This document shows positions 8,455-17,396 of a stretch of DNA of 64,000 bases, piece after piece; the first letter of the stretch is position 1, and the number at the start of each line of letters is the position of its first letter. Where the stretch lies: positions 1-64,000 of the forward strand of contig NZ_NOXW01000016.1 of assembly GCF_002251855.1 (NCBI RefSeq). The letters run 5' to 3'. The notes beneath the pieces are model-generated. The model searched no databases, was not told where the DNA came from, and worked only from the letters and a program-made list of their open reading frames with translations. Made by a program: the position numbers and the translations under genes. Source of the DNA: Rhodoferax sp. TH121. GTDB lineage: Bacteria; Pseudomonadota; Gammaproteobacteria; Burkholderiales; Burkholderiaceae_C.

Positions 8455-9159
8455 ATGGACCGCCGACAGTTTAATTCCATCTCACTGACCACTGCCGCCC
8501 TGTTGACGGCCGTGAGCCTGCACCCCGCCTACGCGCTGAGCCTGGACGACTTGACCAAAGCCGACGCGACCAAGGGCCTGAAAACCGCGCTCGAAAAAGG
8601 TGCGTTGGCCGCAGTGGGCATCTTGGGTGTGCAAGATGGATTCTTGGGCAACGAAAAAGTTCGCATTCCTTTGCCCGGTTATCTCGAAGATGCCGCCAAG
8701 CTGCTGCGTACCTTTGGCCAAGGGGCCAGGATAGACGAGCTGGTGACTTCCATGAACCGGGGTGCAGAAGCCGCCGTGCCCATGGCCAAGGATCTGCTGC
8801 TCAAGGCCGTGCAGGGCATGTCGGTCAACGATGCCAAGGGGATTCTGGCGGGTGGCGACACCGCGGTAACCCAGTTTTTTGCCGACAAAACGCGCAGTCC
8901 GCTGGGCGTGAAGTTTTTGCCCATCGTGACCAAAGCCACCGAAAAAGTGGGCCTGGCTGACAAATACAACCAGCTCGCAGGCAAGGCCTCCGAAATCGGG
9001 CTGATGAAGAAAGAAGACGCGAATATCCAGCAATATGTGACCGGCAAGGCGCTGGATGGTCTGTTCTTCATGATCTCTGAAGAGGAAAAGAAGATTCGCC
9101 AGAACCCCGTGGCCTATGGCAGCGCCATCCTCACCAAAGTGTTTGGCGCCCTGAAGTGA
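8455..9159 (+). CDS. DUF4197 family exported protein
   Basis: The 234-residue protein opens with MDRRQFNSISLTTAALLTAVSLHPAYA, a signal peptide of about 28 residues, followed by a helical domain with LTKADATKGLKTALEKGA, the FLGNEKVRIPLPGYL segment and a C-terminal YVTGKALDGLFFMI(S)EEEKKIRQNP stretch. This pattern is that of DUF4197, an exported family of unknown function. Its stop codon overlaps the start of the next gene (GTGA), so it probably forms an operon with the lipoprotein and MFS genes. Confidence 0.88.
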   Translation: MDRRQFNSISLTTAALLTAVSLHPAYALSLDDLTKADATKGLKTALEKGALAAVGILGVQDGFLGNEKVRIPLPGYLEDAAKLLRTFGQGARIDELVTSMNRGAEAAVPMAKDLLLKAVQGMSVNDAKGILAGGDTAVTQFFADKTRSPLGVKFLPIVTKATEKVGLADKYNQLAGKASEIGLMKKEDANIQQYVTGKALDGLFFMISEEEKKIRQNPVAYGSAILTKVFGALK

Positions 9160-9686
9160 GTGCCTTGGCTTCGCTGCGTCGCTGGCTTTTGCCCGCGGCC
9201 TTGGCCTTGGCCGCATGCAGCCCGGCACTCAACTGGCGCCAAGCACCGCTGGGCGGGCTGAACTTCTCATTGCCTTGCAAGCCAGACAGAGCCCAGCGCA
9301 CGGTCAATTTGGGCGACCGCGACGTAGCGCTGGAGATGCAGGGGTGTGAAGCGCAAGGGGCGTTGTTTGCCATCAGTCGTGCCCGGGTGGGTGATGCCAC
9401 CGCTATTCCCGGGGTGGTCCAAGCGTGGCGTGCGTCGGCACTGGCGGCTATGCGTGCCGATGTGGCTGCCGCCACGGTGCTCGCAGCGCCTAGTCATGCC
9501 GGCGTGCCCGGGCTGGCCAGCGCTGCGTGGCTCCGCGCCGCTGGCCAGCGACCCCAAGGTGGCGAGGTACAGGCCCAGCTGGCCTGGCTGGTGATGGGGG
9601 GGGATGTGTACCACCTCGCGGTCTACGCTGACACGCTGGGCGCCGACATGACCGAGCCTTTCTTTACCGATATCACCCTTCCATGA
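9156..9686 (+). CDS. Putative lipoprotein of unknown function
   Basis: The 176-residue product starts with GTG in a GTGA overlap with the preceding gene and has a lipoprotein signal: basic start LRRW, hydrophobic core and lipobox LAAC at about residue 21. The mature part contains a second cysteine pair (LPCKPDRAQR and MQGCEAQG) but no family I recognise. It is also coupled to the following MFS gene by an ATGA overlap, so all three gene products are made together. Confidence 0.75.
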   Translation: MSALASLRRWLLPAALALAACSPALNWRQAPLGGLNFSLPCKPDRAQRTVNLGDRDVALEMQGCEAQGALFAISRARVGDATAIPGVVQAWRASALAAMRADVAAATVLAAPSHAGVPGLASAAWLRAAGQRPQGGEVQAQLAWLVMGGDVYHLAVYADTLGADMTEPFFTDITLP

Positions 9687-10906
9687 GCACACTGAACACC
9701 CGCAAAGCGGTGCTGGTCTTCAGCGCCTTCGCGCTGGCCTACTTTTTGTCGGCACTGATCCGTGCCATCACCGCCACGCTGGCGCCCACCCTGGTGCAGG
9801 AGTTCAACCTGCAGTCGCGTGACTTGGGCTTGCTCGCCGGAGGCTACTTTCTGGGCTTTGCCGCGACGCAACTCCCGCTGGGCCGCTGGCTGGACAGGTT
9901 GGGGCCCAAACGGGTCGAGATTGCGTTTTTGACGCTGGCCGTGGTGGGCTGCCTCGCGTTTGCGCTGGCGCAGAGCTTTTGGGGTTTGCTGGCCGCACGT
10001 GTGCTGTGTGGTGCGGGCGTCAGCGCCTGCCTGATGGCCCCTCTGACGGGGTACCGCCGCTGGTATGCGCCCGAGCAACAAATGCGAGCCAACTCATGGA
10101 TGTTGATGGTGGGCGCCTTTGGCATGGTGGCATCCACACTGCCGGTGCAGTGGCTCATGCCTCTGATGGGCTGGCGCGGCATCTTCGTGTTGCTGGGCAC
10201 CCTGGTGGCCCTGTCCATGGTGGCCATTGCCTGGCAGACACCCGCGTGGCACACCGAGACGACAGCCGTAGACACCCAGGAGGGCTTGCTGGCCAGCTAC
10301 CGCGAGGTATGGCGCCACCCCTATTTCCGCAAGCTGGCGCCGCTGGGCTTCTTCAACTACGGCGGCATGGTGGCCATGCAGACGCTGTGGGCGGGGCCGT
10401 GGATGGTCAAGGTGGCAGGCTATAGCGCGCTGCAGGCCGCTACCGGACTGTTCTGGCTCAATGTGTCCATGCTGGTGGCCTACTGGCTGTGGGGGTGGGC
10501 CAATCCCTGGCTGGCACGCCAAGGGTACAGTGCAGACAGGCTGATTACCTGGGGGATGCCCCTGAATTTTGTGTTGCTTGCTATACTTTTGGTAGCTGGT
10601 GACGCGGCATCCATATGGGCTGCAGTGCTTTTTTCTTTGGTTTGCGTGAGTTGTACCGTCGCCGCCCTCGCGCAGCCTGCGGTGGGGATGGCCTTTGCCC
10701 CTGCGCTGGCGGGGCGGGCACTGTCCGCATACAACCTAGTAATTTTTGCTGGTGTCTTTGCGGTGCAGTGGGGCATTGGCTTGTTGCTCGATGGCTTCAA
10801 GGCCTTGGGCTTGGCCGAAGTGGCCGCCTACCAGTCAGCGTTTGGTGTCTATGGTCTGGCGTGTGTGGGGGCCTACGTGTATTTCTTGCGGGCAAAGGCG
10901 CCATAA
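9683..10906 (+). CDS. MFS transporter
   Basis: The 407-residue protein has about twelve hydrophobic segments and the major facilitator loop motif GRWLDRLGPKR at about residues 68-78 between helices 2 and 3. N-terminal YFLSALIRAITATLAPTLVQEFNL is typical of organic-anion or nitrate/oxalate-type MFS carriers, but the substrate is not readable. Residues 300-319 (AILLVAGDAASIWAAVLFS) are encoded by DNA matching the dispersed repeat described separately. It is coupled to the lipoprotein gene by an ATGA overlap and followed 28 bases later by manX. Confidence 0.88.
   Translation: MSTLNTRKAVLVFSAFALAYFLSALIRAITATLAPTLVQEFNLQSRDLGLLAGGYFLGFAATQLPLGRWLDRLGPKRVEIAFLTLAVVGCLAFALAQSFWGLLAARVLCGAGVSACLMAPLTGYRRWYAPEQQMRANSWMLMVGAFGMVASTLPVQWLMPLMGWRGIFVLLGTLVALSMVAIAWQTPAWHTETTAVDTQEGLLASYREVWRHPYFRKLAPLGFFNYGGMVAMQTLWAGPWMVKVAGYSALQAATGLFWLNVSMLVAYWLWGWANPWLARQGYSADRLITWGMPLNFVLLAILLVAGDAASIWAAVLFSLVCVSCTVAALAQPAVGMAFAPALAGRALSAYNLVIFAGVFAVQWGIGLLLDGFKALGLAEVAAYQSAFGVYGLACVGAYVYFLRAKAP
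10580..10640 (+). repeat. Dispersed repeat, divergent copy inside the MFS gene
   Basis: The copy shows the 17-nt head GCT-N11-AGC (10580-10596) followed by ACGCGGCATCCATATGGGCTGCAG, an ungapped but diverged match to the family core TTGCGCAGTATCC...GGGCTAGAG. It lies in frame 1 of the element, encoding AILLVAGDAASIWAAV, so the gene stays open. This is the weakest of the eight copies. Confidence 0.6.
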
Positions 10907-10934
10907 TCAAAGTCCACTTCGCTGCAGCATCTCC

Positions 10935-11381
10935 ATGAACACCGGCATCCTGATCGTCGCCCATGCACCGTTGGCCAGCGCGCTGCGCACGGCGGCCTTG
11001 CATGTGTACCCCGAAGCTGCCGCTGGCGTGCTGGCCTTGGACGTGGCGGCGCAAGACAGCCCTGAACTCACGCGCGCTGCGGCTCAGGCGCTGCTCTCCC
11101 AGCTGGGCACCCCGCAGGCGCTGGTGCTGACCGATGTGTTCGGTGCCACGCCCTGCAACGTGGCACAAAAAGTGGTGGACGGCCTTCATTCCAAGCTGGT
11201 GGCAGGTGTCAACCTGCCCATGCTGTTGCGCACCGTGAACTACCGCCAAGAGTCGCTCGACGTGTTGGTCACCCGGGCGCTGGCCGGTGGTGCCCAGTGC
11301 ATCATGCAAGTGGCCGTGACTGCTCCCCAAAACCAACATCGCAAACCCCATGATCAGCACCAACACGACCATAGTCAATAA
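10935..11381 (+). CDS. manX: PTS mannose-type EIIA component
   Basis: The 148-residue protein begins MNTGILIVAHAPLA, with the phosphorylated histidine at position 10 as in EIIA-Man, and has LVLTDVFGATPCNVAQ in the conserved place. It accepts phosphate from HPr. No EIIB, EIIC or EIID gene is nearby, so it more likely acts as a regulatory branch than in sugar uptake. Its last 32 bases overlap the start of ptsH, and reading that overlap in its own frame gives an odd histidine-rich tail (HDQHQHDHSQ). Confidence 0.92.
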   Translation: MNTGILIVAHAPLASALRTAALHVYPEAAAGVLALDVAAQDSPELTRAAAQALLSQLGTPQALVLTDVFGATPCNVAQKVVDGLHSKLVAGVNLPMLLRTVNYRQESLDVLVTRALAGGAQCIMQVAVTAPQNQHRKPHDQHQHDHSQ

Positions 11382-11619
11382 GCTGGGCTTGCATGCCCGT
11401 GCCTCGGCCAAGCTCACCAAGCTGGCCGGCAGTTTTCCGTGTGAGGTCTGGATGGCCCGCGGCGACCGCCGCGTGAATGCCAAAAGCATCATGGGCGTCA
11501 TGATGCTCGCGGCCGGCATCGGCACCGAAGTCACGCTGGAAACCAGCGGCGAGCGCGAGCAGGAAGCCATGGACGCGCTGCTGGCCCTTATCAACGACAA
11601 ATTCGGCGAAGGCGAATGA
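11350..11619 (+). CDS. ptsH: HPr phosphocarrier protein
   Basis: The 89-residue HPr has the active-site segment KLGLHARAS with the EI-phosphorylated histidine at position 15 and the regulatory serine 46 in NAKSIMGVM, the site used by HPr kinase in many proteobacteria with incomplete PTS. It overlaps manX by 32 bases and ptsI by four (ATGA). It transfers phosphate from EI to EIIA proteins in the cytoplasm. Confidence 0.96.
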   Translation: MISTNTTIVNKLGLHARASAKLTKLAGSFPCEVWMARGDRRVNAKSIMGVMMLAAGIGTEVTLETSGEREQEAMDALLALINDKFGEGE

Positions 11620-13403
11620 CATTCTCGATCCACGGTCTGGCCGTTTCGCGCGGCATCGCCATTGGGCGTGCGGTGTTGGTAGCGTCCAGCCGGGTGGATG
11701 TGGCGCATTACTTCATCAAGCCAGATGAAGTGGCGGCCGAAATTGACCGGGTCCGGGTTGGGCGCGACACGGTGGTGGAGGAAATCCACCGCCTGCAGGA
11801 GAGCATCACCCGCATGGGGCCCAAAGAGGCGCCACAGGAGCTGTCGGCCCTGCTGGATGTGCACCTGATGCTGCTGCAGGACGAGGAGCTGGTCTCCGGT
11901 GTGAAGCATTGGATCACCGACCGCCTCTACAACGCCGAGTGGGCGCTGACCACCCAGCTCGAAATCATTGCCCGCCATTTCGATGAAATGGAAGATGCCT
12001 ACCTGCGCGAGCGCAAGGCGGACATGGAGCAAATCTGCGAGCGCATCCTGCGCGCCATGAAGGGCACCCAATCACCCATCGCGCCACCGGTGCAGCGCGG
12101 CGCACGCAAACCCTCGCAACAAGACCTGCTGCTGGACGATACCGTGGACGTGCCGCTGGTGCTGATCGCGCACGATCTCTCGCCCGCCGACATGCTGCAG
12201 TTCAAGCAGAGTGTGTTTGCCGGTTTCATCACCGACGTGGGTGGCAAGACATCGCACACCGCCATCGTGGCGCGCAGCATGGACATTCCGGCCGTGGTGG
12301 GCGCGCGTACCTGCAGCCAGCTGGTGCGCCAGGACGACTGGGTCATCATTGATGGCGATGCGGGCGTGGTCATCGTTGATCCCTCACCCATCATCCTGGC
12401 CGAATACGGCTTCAAGCAGCGCCAGGGTGAGCTGGAGCGCGGCCGCCTGCAGCGCCTGCTGCACACGCCTGCGGTCACCATGGACGAGCAGAAGGTGCAG
12501 CTGCTGGCCAACATCGAAATGCCCGAAGATGCCCAGGCCGCCCTCAAGGCCGGGGCGCTGGGCGTGGGCCTGTTTCGCAGTGAGTTCTTGTTCATGGGCC
12601 GCCAGGGCCGCCTGCCCGATGAGGAAGAGCAGTACCAAGCCTATAAAAAAGCCGTGGAAGGCATGCAGGGCCTGCCGGTCACGATCCGCACCGTGGATGT
12701 GGGCGCCGACAAGCCGCTGGACGATTCGGTGCGCGACAACGCCCACCTCAACCCCGCGCTGGGCCTGCGCGCCATCCGCTGGAGCCTGGCCGACCCGGGT
12801 ATGTTCCTGACGCAGTTGCGTGCGATTTTGCGGGCCGCGGCGCATGGCAAGGTGCGCATGCTGATCCCCATGCTGGCCCACGCCAGCGAGATCAAGCAGA
12901 CCATCGCCCACATCGACAAGGCACGTGCCCAGCTGGACCGGCGCGGCGTGGTCTATGGGCCTATCCAGCTCGGCGCCATGATCGAGATTCCGGCCGCAGC
13001 GCTGAGCCTGCGCCTGTTCCTCAAATATTTCGATTTCCTATCCATCGGCACCAACGACCTGATCCAGTACACGCTGGCAATCGACCGGGCGGACGAGTCG
13101 GTGGCGCACCTGTACGACCCCATGCACCCGGCGGTGTTGCGCCTGGTGGCCGACACCATTGCGGCGGGCCGTGCCGCGGGCAAGGACGTGAGTGTGTGCG
13201 GCGAGATGGCAGGTGATGTGGGCATGACGCGACTGCTGCTGGGCTTGGGGCTGCGCAGCTTCTCCATGCACCCGGCGCAGATTCTGGCGGTCAAGCAAGA
13301 AGTCCTGCGCGCTGATGCGAGCAAGCTGGAGGCCTGGGCCCAGGGGGTTTGCGACGCCGAAGAGCCCGGTGAGGAACTCAGCAGTCGGCCCATGCCGCTA
13401 TAA
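11616..13403 (+). CDS. ptsI: PTS enzyme I (phosphoenolpyruvate-protein phosphotransferase)
   Basis: The 595-residue protein has the full EI layout: N-terminal HPr-binding helices, the phosphohistidine segment GGKTSHTAIVAR with His214, the PEP-binding segment GVGLFRSEFLFMGR near residue 315, and the C-terminal CGEMAGD with the catalytic cysteine. It uses PEP to phosphorylate HPr. Its TAA stop lies within the first bases of a dispersed repeat (13397-13461), so the final two residues and the stop come from the repeat. The manX-ptsH-ptsI order is typical for Burkholderiales. Confidence 0.97.
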   Translation: MTFSIHGLAVSRGIAIGRAVLVASSRVDVAHYFIKPDEVAAEIDRVRVGRDTVVEEIHRLQESITRMGPKEAPQELSALLDVHLMLLQDEELVSGVKHWITDRLYNAEWALTTQLEIIARHFDEMEDAYLRERKADMEQICERILRAMKGTQSPIAPPVQRGARKPSQQDLLLDDTVDVPLVLIAHDLSPADMLQFKQSVFAGFITDVGGKTSHTAIVARSMDIPAVVGARTCSQLVRQDDWVIIDGDAGVVIVDPSPIILAEYGFKQRQGELERGRLQRLLHTPAVTMDEQKVQLLANIEMPEDAQAALKAGALGVGLFRSEFLFMGRQGRLPDEEEQYQAYKKAVEGMQGLPVTIRTVDVGADKPLDDSVRDNAHLNPALGLRAIRWSLADPGMFLTQLRAILRAAAHGKVRMLIPMLAHASEIKQTIAHIDKARAQLDRRGVVYGPIQLGAMIEIPAAALSLRLFLKYFDFLSIGTNDLIQYTLAIDRADESVAHLYDPMHPAVLRLVADTIAAGRAAGKDVSVCGEMAGDVGMTRLLLGLGLRSFSMHPAQILAVKQEVLRADASKLEAWAQGVCDAEEPGEELSSRPMPL

Positions 13404-13461
13404 AAAAAGGAGCTGCTTGCGCAGTATCCAAGCGGGCTAGAGGCTAATTTGGCTTGAAAAT
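13397..13461 (+). repeat. Dispersed repeat copy between ptsI and the DMT exporter
   Basis: The 17-nt head GCT-N11-AGC is at 13397-13413, followed by TGCTTGCGCAGTATCC and GGGCTAGAGG, ending with TTTGGCTTGAAAAT. It fills the short gap between two converging genes and supplies the ptsI stop codon TAA (13401-13403). It is one of the best-preserved copies of the family. Confidence 0.9.
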
Positions 13462-13473
13462 GAAGCTGTGGCC

Positions 13474-14310
13474 CTATTTGCCCGCCCGGGAGCCCAGCAC
13501 GGCCGCCCCAATGATCAGGGCCGCCGCCAGTACCACCGAGGCGCTGGGCCACTCGCCACGCAGCCACAGCAGCGCCAGGGTCGAGAGCAGGGGCGTGAGG
13601 AAGGACAGCACGCCGATCTGCCGCGCATCGCCGCGCTTGAGCGCCGCATCCCACAGGTAGAAGGCACCGCCCAGCGGCCCTAGGCCCATGGCCACCAACA
13701 GCATCCAGTCGTGCACCTTCAGGTCTACGGGGCTCTCCAGCAGCGCATGACACAGCAGGGAGAGCAGGCCCGATACCAGACCAAAGAGGCCGATGGCCGA
13801 GCTGGGGAAGGGCGGCACGCGCCGCGTCAGCAGCGAGTAGCTGGACCACACAAAGGCGGAGGCCAGCGCCGGGATGTAGCCCCACGCAAAACCGCCCTGC
13901 AGATCACGCCCGCCCACAATGGCCAGCGCCGCGCCAGCAAAGCCCAGAAAGGCCGCGGCAATGTGCAGGCCATGTAGGCGCATGCCGGGCAGGAACAGCG
14001 GCGCCATCAGCACAATGCCTAGCGGCCACAGGTAGTTCACCAGATTGGCCTGCACGGGCGGCGCGTGGCGCAGTGCAATGAAAAGCAGAAAGTGGAAACC
14101 AAACAACCCATACACCCCCATCAGCAGTGTGGAGGCGGGCACCCTCCATTGGGTGACCCTGCCACCTGACAGCACCAGTCCGATCAGGCTGCCAATCAGC
14201 AGCGCGCAGCCGGTGAGCAGAAAGGGTGGTACATGGGCGAGCGAAACACCCAGCGGAGCGAGTGAGCCCCAGAGGGCGATGGCGGCGAGGGCGAGGAGGG
14301 GGGCTTGCAT
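13474..14310 (-). CDS. DMT superfamily (EamA) transporter, possible amino acid exporter
   Basis: The 278-residue protein has ten hydrophobic segments in two EamA halves. The first half contains LRHAPPVQANLVNYLWPLGIVLMAPL and the second SAFVWSSYSLLTRR and DAALKRGDARQIGVLSFLTPLLSTL, the pattern of YddG/RarD-like aromatic amino acid exporters. It lies 92 bases after an AraC-type regulator on the same strand, which may control it. The substrate is inferred from the subfamily resemblance only. Confidence 0.85.
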   Translation of the reverse strand: MQAPLLALAAIALWGSLAPLGVSLAHVPPFLLTGCALLIGSLIGLVLSGGRVTQWRVPASTLLMGVYGLFGFHFLLFIALRHAPPVQANLVNYLWPLGIVLMAPLFLPGMRLHGLHIAAAFLGFAGAALAIVGGRDLQGGFAWGYIPALASAFVWSSYSLLTRRVPPFPSSAIGLFGLVSGLLSLLCHALLESPVDLKVHDWMLLVAMGLGPLGGAFYLWDAALKRGDARQIGVLSFLTPLLSTLALLWLRGEWPSASVVLAAALIIGAAVLGSRAGK

Positions 14311-14402
14311 AGGTTTGCAAGCTTAGCCGTTGGGGCTGTCGCCAAACGATGGTGCGCTGTCGCGCAACGCCGGTCTCAGTGCCGGACCGCGGAAGGCGCG
14401 GC

Positions 14403-15092
14403 TCAGTGCAGCGCGTGCTGTCTCAGGGCGGCAGCCATGGCTGAGGCGGACTGGTAGCCGCAGCGCCGCGCCACTTCGGCCAGACCCAGGCCTTGGGCGC
14501 GCAGGGCGCGGGCACGCTGCAGGCGCAGGTCGCGCAGCCACTGCATGGGGCGCATGCCGGTTTCCTGCTGGCAGCGCACGGCGAATTGCGAGCTGCTGAG
14601 GAAGACCTGCTGCGCCAGATCGGCCACGGTGAGCGGTGTGTGCAGCTGGCGTTCACACCACTGGGTCAGGCCCTGCCAGTCGATGCGGCGCTGGTGGCGT
14701 GCCGGCCGGCCCTGTGGCGTGCGCCAGCAGTCGCGCAGCAGCAGCGGGCCGTAGCGCTGGGCCAGGCTGTGCTCCTGGGTCAGCGCCAGCTGCAGGTAGC
14801 GCGCCAGCGCGAGCGCAGTGGCGGGCTGCACTGGTGTGCCTACTGCGCTAGCCCAGTCGGGCTGCGCGGTGTCCAGCACCAGGCAGTGCGCACCGTTCAG
14901 TGCTTCAAAGTCATGCCGCTCGCCCGGCGCAATCACGCAGCCGCCGCCCGCGCCAATGCGCTGTCCGCGACCTTGCACCTCCAGCTCCAGCGTGCCCTCC
15001 AGGCCCAGCAGGATCTGGAAATGGTCGTGCGCATGGCTGCCCGGCGACGGGCCGTACTGGCGCAGCGACAGGGAGCCTTGGGCGGCGTGCAT
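14403..15092 (-). CDS. AraC family transcriptional regulator
   Basis: The product of 229 residues has an N-terminal cupin-like domain (SHAHDHFQILLGLEGTLEL, then APGERHDFEAL) and a C-terminal double helix-turn-helix of AraC type (LTVADLAQQVFLSSSQFAVRCQQETG and GLAEVARRCGYQSASAMAAALRQ). The start at 15092 is tentative: no ribosome binding site is obvious, and the frame stays open for 30 more codons into the preceding gene. It sits 13 bases after the aldo-keto reductase stop, so the two may be cotranscribed, with the DMT exporter downstream. Confidence 0.85.
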   Translation of the reverse strand: MHAAQGSLSLRQYGPSPGSHAHDHFQILLGLEGTLELEVQGRGQRIGAGGGCVIAPGERHDFEALNGAHCLVLDTAQPDWASAVGTPVQPATALALARYLQLALTQEHSLAQRYGPLLLRDCWRTPQGRPARHQRRIDWQGLTQWCERQLHTPLTVADLAQQVFLSSSQFAVRCQQETGMRPMQWLRDLRLQRARALRAQGLGLAEVARRCGYQSASAMAAALRQHALH

Positions 15093-15105
15093 GGTCGGCA
15101 GCGGC

Positions 15106-16158
15106 TCAGGCCAGACGCTGGTCGGTGGAGGGGCGCTTCCAGAGGTTGATGCCGCCGTCCACGGCGTGGCCGTCGATGGCATCCAGCTCGGCCTGGGTGA
15201 AGCTCAGGTTCTTCATCGCGCCCACCAGGTCCACGATCTGCTCGGGCTTGCTCGCACCGATCAGGGCCGAGGTCACGCGTGCATCGCGCAGCACCCAGGC
15301 GGTGGCCATTTGCGCCAGGCTTTGGCCGCGTGCTTGGGCGATCTCGTTGAGCGCACGCACATGCTTGAGGTTCTGCTCGCTCAGATGGTCCTGCTTGAAG
15401 GAGCCGCCGCCGGGGCGGTTGATGCGGGCGTCGGCGGGCACGCCGTTGAGGTACTTGTTGGTCAGCAGGCCCTGGGCGAGAGCGCTGAAGGCAATGCAGC
15501 CCATGCCAGTTTCCTCCAAGGCGTCCAGCAGGTCTTCCTCGATCCAGCGGTTCATCAGGCTGTAGGAGGGCTGGTGGATCAGCATGGGCACGCCCATGCT
15601 CTTGAGAATGGCCGCGGCCTCGCGCGTCTTGGTGCCCGAGTAGCTGCTGATGCCGGCGTACAGCGCCTTGCCCTGCTGCACGGCCGTGGCCAGCGCGCCC
15701 ATGGTTTCTTCCAGGGGCGTGTCGGGGTCAAAGCGGTGGCTGTAGAAGATGTCCACGTAGTCCAGGCCCATGCGTTTCAAGCTCTGGTCCAGGCTGGCCA
15801 ACACGTATTTGCGCGAACCACCGCCCTGGCCATAGGGGCCGGGCCACATGTCGTAGCCAGCCTTGCTGGAGATGATCAGCTCGTCACGGTAGGGGCGGAA
15901 GTCGCGACGCAGGTGTTCGCCAAAGTTGGTCTCGGCGCTGCCGTAGGGCGGGCCGTAGTTGTTGGCCAGGTCGAAGTGGGTGATGCCCAAATCGAAGGCG
16001 GTGCGCAGCATGTCGCGCTGGGTCTGGAAGGGTGTGGCGTCTCCGAAGTTGTGCCACAGGCCCAACGAGACGGCGGGCAGCTTGAGGCCGCTTTTGCCGC
16101 AGGTGCGGTAGGGAACTTGGCCGTCGTAGCGCTCGGCCTTGGCGTGGTAGTGCTGCAT
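15106..16158 (-). CDS. Aldo/keto reductase, L-glyceraldehyde-3-phosphate reductase type
   Basis: The 350-residue enzyme resembles YghZ (GPR): YRTCGKSGLKLPAVSLGLWHNFGD near the start, catalytic tyrosine in FDLANNYGPPYGSAE, lysine in ISSKAGYDMWPGPYG, and histidine in YSHRFDPDTPLEETM. The N-terminus is set at 16158 to match the family length of about 346 residues. It reduces aldehydes with NADPH in the cytoplasm. An upstream in-frame start at 16245 would add 29 residues without family support. Confidence 0.9.
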   Translation of the reverse strand: MQHYHAKAERYDGQVPYRTCGKSGLKLPAVSLGLWHNFGDATPFQTQRDMLRTAFDLGITHFDLANNYGPPYGSAETNFGEHLRRDFRPYRDELIISSKAGYDMWPGPYGQGGGSRKYVLASLDQSLKRMGLDYVDIFYSHRFDPDTPLEETMGALATAVQQGKALYAGISSYSGTKTREAAAILKSMGVPMLIHQPSYSLMNRWIEEDLLDALEETGMGCIAFSALAQGLLTNKYLNGVPADARINRPGGGSFKQDHLSEQNLKHVRALNEIAQARGQSLAQMATAWVLRDARVTSALIGASKPEQIVDLVGAMKNLSFTQAELDAIDGHAVDGGINLWKRPSTDQRLA

Positions 16159-16280
16159 GGTGGGGAGGTGGTGACAGGTAAAGCGCGCAGTGTAGGCCGA
16201 GCGCATGACCGACGCATCCACAGGGGCAAACAAGGCGGTTACCAACGCCGTTGCGCTGCAGCATGGGGCGGGCGTAGTTT

Positions 16281-16340
16281 GGCAAGATAAATGCCGTTAG
16301 CCCGCATCCGATCTGCGCAAGCAGCTATCGTTTAGATAGC
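16281..16340 (-). repeat. Dispersed repeat copy between lipA and the aldo-keto reductase
   Basis: Read on the minus strand, the head GCTATC-TAAAC-GATAGC (16340-16324) is a perfect 6-bp hairpin, followed by TGCTTGCGCAG, then GCGGGCTAACGGC and CTTG. It lies 18 bases after the lipA stop on the same strand. Confidence 0.85.
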
Positions 16341-16357
16341 GCTTGCACTTGGTCGCT

Positions 16358-17359
16358 TCAGCTCTGGCTGGCCAGGTGGGCTTGTTGGTCAGCGTGGTAC
16401 GAGCTGCGCACCATGGCGCCCACAGCGGCGTGCTTGAAGCCCATCTTGTAGGCCTCTTCCTCGAACATCTTGAAGGTGTCGGGGTGCACATAGCGGCGTA
16501 CGGGAAGGTGGCTGGTAGAGGGCGCAAGGTACTGGCCGATGGTCAGCATCTCGATGTTGTGCGCGCGCATGTCACGCATCACTTCCAGAATCTCTTCGTC
16601 CGTTTCGCCCAGGCCCACCATCAGGCCGCTCTTGGTCGGTACGTCGGGGAACAGGGCCTTGAACTTCTTGAGCAGGTTCAAGCTGAACTGGTAGTCCGAG
16701 CCCGGACGCGCTTCCTTGTAGAGGCGGGGGATGGTTTCCAGGTTGTGGTTCATCACATCCGGCGGCGCGGCTTTCAGGATTTCCAGCGCGCGGTCATCGC
16801 GGCCGCGGAAATCGGGCACCAGCACTTCGATCTGCGTTTTGGGCGAGAGTTCGCGGGTCTTGCGAATGCATTCCACAAAGTGGCCGGCACCGCCGTCGCG
16901 CAGGTCGTCCCGGTCCACGCTGGTGATGACCACGTAATTGAGTTTGAGCTGGGCAATCGTCTTGGCCAGGTTGTCGGGCTCGTTCGCATCCAGCGGGTCG
17001 GGGCGGCCGTGGCCCACATCGCAGAAGGGGCAGCGGCGTGTGCACTTGTCGCCCATGATCATGAAGGTGGCCGTGCCCTTGCCAAAGCACTCGCCGATGT
17101 TGGGGCAGCTGGCTTCTTCGCACACCGTGACCAGCTTGTTGGCGCGCAACACGTCCTTGATTTCGTAAAAGCGGGTGCTGGGGCTGCCAGCCTTGACGCG
17201 GATCCAGTCCGGTTTCTTGAGCACTTCACCGGCTTCCACCTTGATCGGGATGCGCGAGAGCTTGGCGGCGGCCTTTTGCTTGGCCAGCGGGTTGTAGTCT
17301 GCGGCAGACTGGGCTTCGCGCACGGTGGGGTTGCTGGTGGTGTGGTCGCTATGGCTCAT
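16358..17359 (-). CDS. lipA: Lipoyl synthase
   Basis: The 333-residue radical SAM enzyme has both iron-sulfur cluster motifs: the auxiliary [12 protein letters not shown] and the radical [11 protein letters not shown], followed by the family GHGRPDPLD segment. It inserts two sulfur atoms into octanoyl chains on the lipoyl domains of ketoacid dehydrogenases. The start at 17359 (MSHSDHTTS) is chosen; a longer frame would run into lipB. Gene order ybeD-lipB-lipA on one strand is conserved and indicates an operon. Confidence 0.96.
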   Translation of the reverse strand: MSHSDHTTSNPTVREAQSAADYNPLAKQKAAAKLSRIPIKVEAGEVLKKPDWIRVKAGSPSTRFYEIKDVLRANKLVTVCEEASCPNIGECFGKGTATFMIMGDKCTRRCPFCDVGHGRPDPLDANEPDNLAKTIAQLKLNYVVITSVDRDDLRDGGAGHFVECIRKTRELSPKTQIEVLVPDFRGRDDRALEILKAAPPDVMNHNLETIPRLYKEARPGSDYQFSLNLLKKFKALFPDVPTKSGLMVGLGETDEEILEVMRDMRAHNIEMLTIGQYLAPSTSHLPVRRYVHPDTFKMFEEEAYKMGFKHAAVGAMVRSSYHADQQAHLASQS

Positions 17360-17396
17360 GGTGTGCGTGTTTTCAGCGGGCGGTGGCCCGGTGCGC

